Source: Phreatobacter oligotrophus
GTDB lineage: Bacteria; Pseudomonadota; Alphaproteobacteria; Rhizobiales; Phreatobacteraceae
Assembly: GCF_003046185.1 (NCBI RefSeq)
Contig: NZ_PZZL01000010.1
Span: 120,944-184,943 of the forward strand
DNA: 64,000 nt
Direction of reading: 5' to 3'
The translations under genes were made by a program, and so were the position numbers. Positions 47,213 to 54,479 of the stretch are shown here, piece by piece. Positions within the stretch are counted from its first letter, which is position 1. Every line of letters starts with the position of its first letter. The notes under the pieces are model-generated. The model was not told where the DNA came from, searched no databases, and saw only the letters and a list, made by a program, of their open reading frames with translations.

Positions 47213-47405
47213 CGCGGAAGAGTTCGCGGGCTTTCGGGCCGCCGCGACGCCGAAGGAGCAACCGCCCCGGAAACTCTCAGGCACCAAGACCGCGCCTTTT
47301 TGATCGACTCTGAAAAGCGGAGCCCGCAGGCTCCCGCCGATGGTGTAAGCGGATCTGGCCGATGAGCGGCCGAACGCGATGCTCTCAGGCCAATGACAGA
47401 GGGGG
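47213..47405 (+). promoter_or_regulatory. tandem glycine riboswitch
   Basis: Two aptamers in series. The first (about 47213-47300) has GCGGAAGAG, CGCCGAAGGAGCAA and GGAAACTCTCAGGCACC. The second (about 47305-47405) has CTCTGAAAAGCGG, CGCCGATGGTGTAAGCGG and GATGCTCTCAGGCCAATGAC. The CTCTCAGGC and GCCGA(A/T)GG elements are the known glycine-riboswitch core. It lies 36 bp upstream of the FAD oxidoreductase gene, whose start is preceded by GGAAGGAGA, so glycine probably induces that gene and panC. Confidence 0.9.
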
Positions 47406-47441
47406 CTTCTGATCCGTGCGTCGCGCGGAAGGAGAAGCCGC

Positions 47442-48704
47442 ATGTCTACTCCCGAGAACCTGAACGTCGCCGTCATCGGTGGCGGCATCACTGGCGTGAC
47501 AACCGCCTACAATCTGGTCAAGCGCGGGGCTCGCGTCACACTGTTCGACCGCCATCCCTACACGGCGATGGAGACGTCCTTCGCCAATGGCGGTCAGCTC
47601 TCCGCCTCCAACGCCGAGGTGTGGAACAGTTGGGCCACTGTGTGGAAGGGTCTCAAGTGGATGACGACGCCGGGCGCGCCGTTGCTCTTCAACCCGCGCC
47701 CCTCCTGGCACAAGATCTCGTGGATGCTCGAGTTCATCGGCTCGATCCCCAAATACGAAGAGAACACGGTTACAACCGTGCGGCTTGCTATCGAGGCCCG
47801 CGCCCATCTCATGCGGATGGCGGCCGACGAAGGCATCGCCTTCGACTGCGAGAAGCGCGGCATCCTGCATTTCTACGAGAACAAGAAGGACTTCGAGGCG
47901 GCGACGCGCGTCAGCGCGCTCCTCGCCAAGGGCGGCCTTGAGCGCCGCGCCGTGACGCCGTCCGAGATCAAGTCGATCGAGCCCGCGCTGCGTGGGACCT
48001 ACCATGGCGGCTTCTACACCGAGAGCGACTTCACCGGCGACATCCACAAGTTCACCAACGGCCTCGCAAAGGCCTGCCAACGTCTCGGCGTGACAATGCG
48101 CTTGTCCGACGAGGTGCTGTCCACCAAGGCGAGCGACCACGGCGTGACCGTGATCAGCCAGTCGACAGAGCCGCATCTCGAAAAGACCGAACCGCCGACC
48201 GAGGTGCATGTCTTCGACCGTGTCGTGGTCTGCGGCGGCGTGACGTCGCGCAACCTCGCGCGGATGCTCGGCGACCGGGTGAACATCTACCCGGTGAAGG
48301 GCTATTCCATCACCGTGCAATTGCCTGAAAAGGCGGACCAGGAAGCCGCGCCATGGGTCAGCCTGCTCGATGACGCCGCGAAGATCGTGACGAGCCGTCT
48401 CGGCCCCAACCGCTTCCGTGTCGCCGGCACCGCCGAGTACAACGGCTACAACCGCGACATACGGGCCGAACGCATCGACCCGCTGATCCGCTGGTGCCGG
48501 GCCCATTTCCCGGGCATGAGCACCCGCCAGTCCGTGCCGTGGACTGGCCTCAGACCCATGATGCCGGACATGCTGCCGCGCGTCGCCCGTGGTCGGCATC
48601 CGCGTGTGTTTTACAACACCGGCCACGGCCATCTCGGCTGGACGTTGTCGGCCGCGACCGCCGACGCGGTCGGCGCGCTCGCCACGGCCCGCGTCAACGC
48701 GTGA
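47442..48704 (+). CDS. FAD-dependent amino-acid oxidoreductase (DadA/glycine oxidase-like)
   Basis: 420-aa DAO-family flavoprotein. The N-terminal FAD motif is VAVIGGGITGVTTAYNLVKRG; FANGGQLSASNAEVWNSW resembles the DadA signature. The C-terminal part has RPMMPDMLPRVARG and NTGHGHLGWTLSAATADAVG. DadA proteins deaminate D-amino acids at the membrane-quinone pool. The glycine riboswitch upstream suggests glycine or a glycine-derived amine as substrate. Followed 19 bp later by panC. Confidence 0.88.
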   Translation: MSTPENLNVAVIGGGITGVTTAYNLVKRGARVTLFDRHPYTAMETSFANGGQLSASNAEVWNSWATVWKGLKWMTTPGAPLLFNPRPSWHKISWMLEFIGSIPKYEENTVTTVRLAIEARAHLMRMAADEGIAFDCEKRGILHFYENKKDFEAATRVSALLAKGGLERRAVTPSEIKSIEPALRGTYHGGFYTESDFTGDIHKFTNGLAKACQRLGVTMRLSDEVLSTKASDHGVTVISQSTEPHLEKTEPPTEVHVFDRVVVCGGVTSRNLARMLGDRVNIYPVKGYSITVQLPEKADQEAAPWVSLLDDAAKIVTSRLGPNRFRVAGTAEYNGYNRDIRAERIDPLIRWCRAHFPGMSTRQSVPWTGLRPMMPDMLPRVARGRHPRVFYNTGHGHLGWTLSAATADAVGALATARVNA

Positions 48705-48723
48705 GGCGAGGAAGGCGATCCAC

Positions 48724-49611
48724 ATGAAGACTTCGCCCGAGTTCGCAGGTCACGACATCGTCCGGAAGCCCGGCGAACTCAGGGCTTGGTCGCGCGCCTG
48801 GCGCACGGCGGGCGAACGCGTGGCACTCGTGCCGACCATGGGCGCGCTGCACGAGGGGCATCTATCGCTTCTTCGGCGGGCGCGCACCGAGGCCGACCGC
48901 GCCATCGTCTCGATTTTCGTGAATCCCACGCAGTTCGCGCCGGGAGAAGACCTCGCCGCCTATCCGCGCACCTTCGCCGCCGATCTCGCGGCGATTGCAA
49001 GCGTCGGCGAGGCGTTGGTCTACGCGCCGGAGGCTTCCGACATGTATCCGGCTGGTTTCGCCACCGCGGTGTCGCTGGCGGGCCCCGCCAATGTCGGCCT
49101 TGAGGACCGCTTCCGGCCCACCCATTTCGCCGGCGTCGCCACCGTGGTCGCGAAGCTTTTCATTGCGGCGGAGGCCGAAATCGCCCTGTTCGGCGAGAAG
49201 GATTACCAGCAGCTCAAGGTGGTCCAGCGTATGGCGGCTGACCTCGACATCGCGACCGAGGTGATCGGATGCCCGACCGTGCGCGAAGCCGACGGTCTCG
49301 CGATGTCCTCGCGCAATCGCTTCCTATCGCTGGAGGACCGCCGGCGGGCGGCGGTACTGCCGAGCGTCATGGCGACGGCGGCCGAGCGCATCCGGGCGGG
49401 CGCGGAGCATGGGGCGGCCACGGCGGAGGGTGCAGCGGAACTCCAGCGGGCGGGCTTCGACGTCGAGTACATCGAGGCTCGGAACGCCGACACGTTGCTG
49501 CCGCTGGGTCGGATCAGCAACGAGCGGATCCGACTCCTGGTCGCGGCCCGGATGGGCACCACGCGGCTGATCGACAACATGCCGGTCGAGAGCGCGATCC
49601 AATCGGCGTGA
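48724..49611 (+). CDS. panC: pantothenate synthetase
   Basis: 295-aa enzyme that joins pantoate and beta-alanine using ATP. Start 48724 (MKTSPEFAGH). Motifs: LVPTMGALHEGHLSLLRRAR (HxGH), FVNPTQFAPGEDL, ALFGEKDYQQLKVVQRM and AMSSRNRFLS. Full length. It is normally a core gene next to panB; here it is in an accessory region without panB, behind a riboswitch-controlled flavoprotein gene, so it may be a second copy. Some of the nucleotides upstream overlap the end of the previous gene. Confidence 0.93.
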   Translation: MKTSPEFAGHDIVRKPGELRAWSRAWRTAGERVALVPTMGALHEGHLSLLRRARTEADRAIVSIFVNPTQFAPGEDLAAYPRTFAADLAAIASVGEALVYAPEASDMYPAGFATAVSLAGPANVGLEDRFRPTHFAGVATVVAKLFIAAEAEIALFGEKDYQQLKVVQRMAADLDIATEVIGCPTVREADGLAMSSRNRFLSLEDRRRAAVLPSVMATAAERIRAGAEHGAATAEGAAELQRAGFDVEYIEARNADTLLPLGRISNERIRLLVAARMGTTRLIDNMPVESAIQSA

Positions 49612-50071
49612 GGCGGGCGTCCTTGCCGCGTATCGAACCATAGAGACTTGTCGTGGCGATGCGCTGTGTCATCGCCCAAAGCCAAACCTCGCGCGCGAGC
49701 CGTATGCCGGGGTTCGTGGAGCGCCGGTCACTGTCGGCGAAGATCGGACCCGATCCGCTCGGCTGCATCTTGACGGATCACCATTTGGCGATTTCGACAA
49801 CTTATGCGCCGCCAGTCCGTCCTTCGAACAGTCCCCGAGAAACATCGGCGCCATGGTCGGTTCGCGGGGTAGTCGTTTCCCGGAAAGCGAACCGCAGCGC
49901 CCCGCGTTTCCCTGCTTGCGACACCAAAATTCCCTGTTTCGCGGCACAGGGAAAACATCTGCATCTCCCTCAATAGCCTTGGTGTTTTCGGCTCCCAAAA
50001 AATGCTTGAGGCGGGCATTTCACTGTTTCCCTGTTCTTTTCCCTGTTTGCAGGGAAAATGCCCACCAGAAC
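49612..50071. repeat. gene-free island end with TTCCCTG inverted repeats
   Basis: No credible gene. TTCCCTG or its complement occurs several times from 49907 to 50056. Two form hairpins: TTCCCTGT/ACAGGGAA (49930-49953, 8-bp stem) and TTTTCCCTG/CAGGGAAAA (50037-50058, 9-bp stem, TTTG loop). The cluster ends about 15 bp before the right direct repeat. Confidence 0.6.
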
Positions 50072-50151
50072 GGTTCGCGCCCGACCGCATGGCGCACCAA
50101 CCGTTTTTCAAAATGATATCAATTGTTTAATGTGAAAAAATTGCCTCGATA
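50072..50151 (+). repeat. right direct repeat, attR-like, interrupted by IS
   Basis: Diverged copy of 7970-8057. It begins with GGTTCG and a degenerate T-arm-like segment, contains the exact 16-mer at 50094-50109, and runs to CGATA at 50151. The remaining ATACTTCCGGGGCT resumes at 51388-51401 beyond the IS. Confidence 0.72.
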
Positions 50152-50232
50152 TGATCTGATCCCACAAAACTGGACCGTTTGAGATTGGAGTTTTCCGCGT
50201 CAGAATCCCTTGGCTGGGAGGAGTGGAAGACG

Positions 50233-50499
50233 ATGAAGGCGAGCAAGTTCTCGGAGGCGCAGAAGGCGTTCATCCTGAAGCAGGGGGCGGACGGGGTCAC
50301 GGTGGCGGAGATCTGCCGGAAGGCCGGGATCAGCCAGGCGACCTATTTCAACTGGAAGAAGAAGTATGACGGCATGACGCCGCCCGAGATGCGGCGGCTG
50401 AAGCAGCTTGAGGACGAGAATGCCAAGCTGAAGCGGATCGTGGCTGACCTGTCGCTGGACAAGGAGATGCTGCAGGACGTCATCCGCCGAAAAATCTGA
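50233..50499 (+). CDS. IS3-family transposase OrfA
   Basis: 88-aa DNA-binding protein: HTH_Tnp_1 (AQKAFILKQGADGVTVAEIC, AGISQATYFNWKKKY) followed by a leucine-zipper-like helix (LKQLEDENAKLKRIVADLSL). The last codons overlap a run of five A (50490-50494). A -1 shift there enters the orfB frame, giving the fused OrfAB transposase expected for the family. Confidence 0.9.
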   Translation: MKASKFSEAQKAFILKQGADGVTVAEICRKAGISQATYFNWKKKYDGMTPPEMRRLKQLEDENAKLKRIVADLSLDKEMLQDVIRRKI

Positions 50500-50522
50500 G
50501 GCCTGGGCGTAAGCGCAAGCTG

Positions 50523-51335
50523 GTGAACGTGATCTGCGAGGAGTGGAAGGTCTCGATCAGGAGGGTCTGTGGCGCCCTCGAATTCGATCGATCAACCTTC
50601 CACTACCGGTCACGCAAGCGCGACCAGGCCGGCATCGAGGCGCGGATCAAGGCGATCTGCGAGACACGTATCCGGTATGGCTACCGGCGTGTCCACGTCA
50701 TGCTCCAGCGCGAGGGATGGGACATCAACATCAAGAGAACCCATAGGATTTACAATGAGTTGGGGCTACAATTGAGGAACAAGGCACCAAAGCGCCGGGT
50801 CAAGGCCAAGCTGCGCGAGGATCGTGCGCCGGCGACCCGGCCGAACGATGTCTGGGCAATGGACTTCGTTCATGACCAGCTTGCCACCGGCAAGAAGATC
50901 CGGGTCCTCACCGTCGTCGACACCTTCTCGCGCTTCTCGCCCGTGATCGACCCGAAGTTCAGCTATCGGGCCGAGGATGTCGTTGCGACGCTCGAGCGGG
51001 TTTGCGCGGCGGTTGGCTATCCCCGGACGATCCGGGTCGATCAGGGATTGGAGTTCGTCTCCCGCGATCTCGACCTCTGGGCTTATGCCAAGGGCGTGAC
51101 GCTGGACTTCTCCCGCCCGGGAAAGCCCACGGACAATGCCTTCATCGAGGCCTTCAACGGCAGGTTCCGGAGCGAGTGCCTGAACGCGCACTGGTTCCTG
51201 ACGCTTGCCGACGCCCGCGAAAAGATGGAGGATTGGCTCAGATACTACAACGAGGTGCGCCCGCATGGGGCGATCGGCCATAAGCCTCCGATCTCGTTGC
51301 AGAACCCCGGCGGCGTAGCCAGCCAGCTGCCGTGA
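50523..51335 (+). CDS. IS3-family transposase OrfB (DDE catalytic part)
   Basis: 270-aa integrase-core protein. HTH_21 (IKAICETRIRYGYRRVHVML), then DDE: DVWAMDFVHDQL for the first Asp, IRVDQGLEFVSRDL for the second and TDNAFIEAFNGRFRSECLN for the Glu. In the same frame the sequence is open back to the A-run at 50490, which supports synthesis by frameshifting from orfA; the GTG at 50523 would give an OrfB alone. Complete. Confidence 0.92.
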   Translation: MNVICEEWKVSIRRVCGALEFDRSTFHYRSRKRDQAGIEARIKAICETRIRYGYRRVHVMLQREGWDINIKRTHRIYNELGLQLRNKAPKRRVKAKLREDRAPATRPNDVWAMDFVHDQLATGKKIRVLTVVDTFSRFSPVIDPKFSYRAEDVVATLERVCAAVGYPRTIRVDQGLEFVSRDLDLWAYAKGVTLDFSRPGKPTDNAFIEAFNGRFRSECLNAHWFLTLADAREKMEDWLRYYNEVRPHGAIGHKPPISLQNPGGVASQLP

Positions 51336-51467
51336 AACACGCCGGAAACTCCACCTTCCGGCGGTCCAAAGAATGGGACCGGATCAAATACTTCCGGGGC
51401 TCTAACCGCCGCTGGATGACAAAGCAGTGGCAGGTCAGAGGGCGTCAAGAAAAGGCGGAGCTATTTA

Positions 51468-54311
51468 CTACGCGATGCAAATGCCGACGCCACTCAATGC
51501 ATCGGCGATCGTTCCGAAGGCATGCGCCTCATTGCGCTGGCCAGTGAGGCCGGCGAAATGCAGACCCATGCCTCTCGTTCCCGTCGCGAGACCAAAGACG
51601 ATAGACCCTGATGAACCACCAAGCGTCGAAGCGTCATGGGCAAAGACGCTCTCGTGCCAGTCTGCGCCCAAACCGCTGACAGCGGTCCTGACGAGGCCCG
51701 GAGCAGCGCGCTTGAGCCCGAAACGCCGTCCGAACAGGACGCTGCTGATCCAGTTCCAGTCCACGCCATCGACAACGCCGCTGCTGCTTTTGGGGTCGGC
51801 CGGAAAGCCGATCACGATCAGTTTCGCGGCCGTGTTCCCAGCCAGGGCGACATCGGAGGACAGCTGGATCGGCGTCGGCAACTCCGGCTTGCTCCTGTCG
51901 ACCGGAGCGATCTCAAGCGCAACGGCGTCGATCGCGCCGGCGGTCTGGCCGCAGCCCTTCGGCAAGCGCGCCGCGGCGATCTTGTGGGTGACCCTGACGG
52001 GACTATCGATCTCGCCGTCGAAGTCGAGTCCCGGTCCACCATAGATCGCCATCCTGCTGCCGCTCAGGCGGTATTGAACCCCTGGCGAGCGCAGGATCTG
52101 CTGAAGCACATGGAAGTTCGTCAGAACCAGCGGTGGATCGCCTTTCTTTGCACCAGCGACGAGGGATCCGGTTCCAAAGAATGCGGCAGGCCCGCCATCG
52201 AGACGCTGGATGCGGCCGATCGCCGGCGCGACATCCCTCAGGAGCCCACTGTTCGCGAGGAACAGGCTCTCGGCCCATGCGCCGGCCAGCGGATGCGCGA
52301 TATCGACCTGCGACTGGCGAAGGAGAAGGCTTGGGCTTGAGCCGTCAAAGTTGACGACAGCCTCGAGCGCCGCCTTGTCACCCGCGCTCGCCTGGCTGAT
52401 GCCGCCCGGGCTGTTGAGCTTGCCATAGGCCGGCTTCGCCTGCCGCCAGATGATACCAAGCGCGCGCTTAATGTCGTCAGGACATGCGACTTCGCCCTTG
52501 GGGAAGCGGGCAATGAAGGCGTCGACGTTGGCCGGATCGAACGCCGCGAGGGCGTCCTCGAAAGGCGGGAGTGGCGCATCATCCGGGACGTTCTCCAGCT
52601 CCGCCGCCTCGAGGCCGGCCACCTTGGCCACCAGACGCTTCCTCAGGTGGCGAAGCATCGCGTCAGCGCGCGTGTCGGCCGACAAAGCAAGCGGCTTCAG
52701 CGAGGGGGCCGCGGGCGCATCGGATGAACACGCGGACAGGCTCAGGGCCGCGACACCCTCGGCCGATATGGCCTCGGTCAGTCTGCGCGAGGCTGTCCGC
52801 TGCGCGTCTCCCGTTCGGCGGAGCATGACCTGCGCGATGATCTCCGTCTGTACGGCGTGGATCTGCGCGGCGGCGAGCGCCTCGCTCGGCTCCTCCGCCA
52901 GTGACAGCAGCAGATTCCTGACGCGCCCCTCCCCCGTCGGAGCAGAGGATACGCCGGCCCCGCCTTCACGCGTCGGCATTGCGTCCAGATCGAGCCGAAG
53001 CAACGCTTCCATGTTCAGGATGCCCGCGCCGAAGAGCATGGCGTCCCAGTCCGCGGGTTGGCGCGCCGTGTCGCGGACAGCGCGCCTGAAAAGTTCCTGC
53101 AACGAAAGCCCCTTGCTCCGCGCCGCGGCGATAGCGCGCGCGCGGCCATGATGGGCGAGCCAGCAGGCGGTCGCGCCGGCCATGAGGGCGACCGCGTAAC
53201 TTGTCCCCTCGCCCTGCGACGAACCGCCCGATCCTCCAGGCTCCGCCTTGGCCCGAAACACATTCTCGGCCGGCGCGCAGATGTCGACCTCCGGGCCGCG
53301 GCATGATCCGCGCCAGGGCTCGGACTTCGCATTGACGCCGCCGATAGCGATGCAGTTCGGGTCGGCGGCCGGGTAGACGACAACCTTCACGCAATTGCCC
53401 GCGGCCGCAAGCACGATCACGTCCGCAGCCACGGCACGCGCCAATGCGCGCTCGAGCGAGAACGACGACAAGCCACCAAGCGACATCGTGATCACATGGG
53501 CGCCTCTGGCGACCGCATGATCAATCGCCTCGGCAATGCGCGACGCGAAGACCACGATGACGGACGAGATGCAGCGCACGGGCAACAGGCTGGCGGCGGG
53601 GGCCGAACCGGTGACCTTGCCTTTGGCTTGGGAGACGATGACGCTTGCCGTGGATGTCCCATGCCCCGGGTTCCCCGATGAAGGATCCAGCGGATCCTGG
53701 GGCATCGCGTCGCCGTCGATCAGGTCAAGGCCAGAAAGCAGCGTTGCACCCGCAAGCTCAGGATGGTCGGTGAGGCCGGTGTCGAGATGCGCGATGATGA
53801 CGCCCTTGCCCGCCGCCGGTCTTCCGCCATCCTTCGAGAAAGCCCAGGCCTGCGGTGCCCGGATCATCGCCGGGGCCCATGCCGTATCGCCATCAAGAGC
53901 GGGATCCTCCCCAACCCAGCAACCCGGAACGGCGAAAGCGCCCTCGGGAATGGCAGCCCCTGGCTTCGTCTCCTCATCGATGTTGGGCGCGTAGGCGAAT
54001 TCAGGTTCGATCATCGCGACGCCTGTCGCCCGCGAGAGCGCTTCCGCAAAATCGAAAACGGCCGCGAGATCGTGGCTGAAGCCGAAACCCGGGAGCGTGA
54101 TGACGGCGACGTCCGTTGACAGCGGACTGAGCAGCCGCGCGACCGGCTGAAACTCCGCTAGCCGTTCAGCAACGCGGGCGGCGGCGGCGAGAGCATCGGC
54201 CCCTTTGTCCGCCCCGATGATCAAACGCGCCGACTGGTCTTTACCGTGGGCGGGCAGCCGGATCAGAGACGCGGCGGAAAGGCTGCGCAGTCCGGATTCA
54301 TCGTCCGCCAT
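51468..54311 (-). CDS. subtilisin-trypsin double protease (S8 plus S1-like)
   Basis: 947 aa from ATG 54311, chosen for GGAGG 8 bp upstream. Residues about 165-440 are an S8 subtilase: Asp177 in IIAHLDTGLTDHP, His217 in GNPGHGTSTAS, Asn306 in AAAGN, Ser371 in GEGTSYAVALMAG. Residues about 705-940 are a trypsin-fold protease: His734 in VLTNFHVLQQ, Asp795 in GAIDAVALEI, Ser901 in LGGSSGSIVFG. The linker (450-700) is helical, with no recognised domain. No signal peptide, so it is probably cytoplasmic. It is divergent (168 bp between starts) from the trypsin-PLD gene, with no recognised operator between them. Both triads look intact. Confidence 0.85.
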   Translation of the reverse strand: MADDESGLRSLSAASLIRLPAHGKDQSARLIIGADKGADALAAAARVAERLAEFQPVARLLSPLSTDVAVITLPGFGFSHDLAAVFDFAEALSRATGVAMIEPEFAYAPNIDEETKPGAAIPEGAFAVPGCWVGEDPALDGDTAWAPAMIRAPQAWAFSKDGGRPAAGKGVIIAHLDTGLTDHPELAGATLLSGLDLIDGDAMPQDPLDPSSGNPGHGTSTASVIVSQAKGKVTGSAPAASLLPVRCISSVIVVFASRIAEAIDHAVARGAHVITMSLGGLSSFSLERALARAVAADVIVLAAAGNCVKVVVYPAADPNCIAIGGVNAKSEPWRGSCRGPEVDICAPAENVFRAKAEPGGSGGSSQGEGTSYAVALMAGATACWLAHHGRARAIAAARSKGLSLQELFRRAVRDTARQPADWDAMLFGAGILNMEALLRLDLDAMPTREGGAGVSSAPTGEGRVRNLLLSLAEEPSEALAAAQIHAVQTEIIAQVMLRRTGDAQRTASRRLTEAISAEGVAALSLSACSSDAPAAPSLKPLALSADTRADAMLRHLRKRLVAKVAGLEAAELENVPDDAPLPPFEDALAAFDPANVDAFIARFPKGEVACPDDIKRALGIIWRQAKPAYGKLNSPGGISQASAGDKAALEAVVNFDGSSPSLLLRQSQVDIAHPLAGAWAESLFLANSGLLRDVAPAIGRIQRLDGGPAAFFGTGSLVAGAKKGDPPLVLTNFHVLQQILRSPGVQYRLSGSRMAIYGGPGLDFDGEIDSPVRVTHKIAAARLPKGCGQTAGAIDAVALEIAPVDRSKPELPTPIQLSSDVALAGNTAAKLIVIGFPADPKSSSGVVDGVDWNWISSVLFGRRFGLKRAAPGLVRTAVSGLGADWHESVFAHDASTLGGSSGSIVFGLATGTRGMGLHFAGLTGQRNEAHAFGTIADALSGVGICIA

Positions 54312-54479
54312 TCGACCATCCTCCACGATCTGGGAACGACACAGCGACTACCGATCTTGTCATCAAACTTGAAATCTGAATTGATACGACAGCATCTCAA
54401 GACTTGATGCTTCCGGTCAATCTTTTTCAAACTCCGCTTTGCAGCAAACGAGGAAATAATTCTTTAGGAAGGAAGTAAA

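Larger units (their letters stand above)
50152..51387 (+). mobile_element. IS3-family insertion sequence, complete (about 1236 bp)
   Basis: Imperfect terminal inverted repeats are visible: the left end has TGATC...TCCCA...TGGACCG, and the right end read inward has TTGATCC...TCCCA...TTGGACCG. It is flanked by ATA on both sides (50149-50151 and 51388-51390), a likely 3-bp target duplication. The insertion is inside the right direct repeat. It carries orfA and orfB. Confidence 0.82.

Noticed and set aside
7995..50071. Tyrosine integrase expected for a tRNA-integrated island
   Set aside because: No protein with the R...HxxR...Y pattern was found between the repeats; the only site-specific recombinase is the serine recombinase at 16818-18485.
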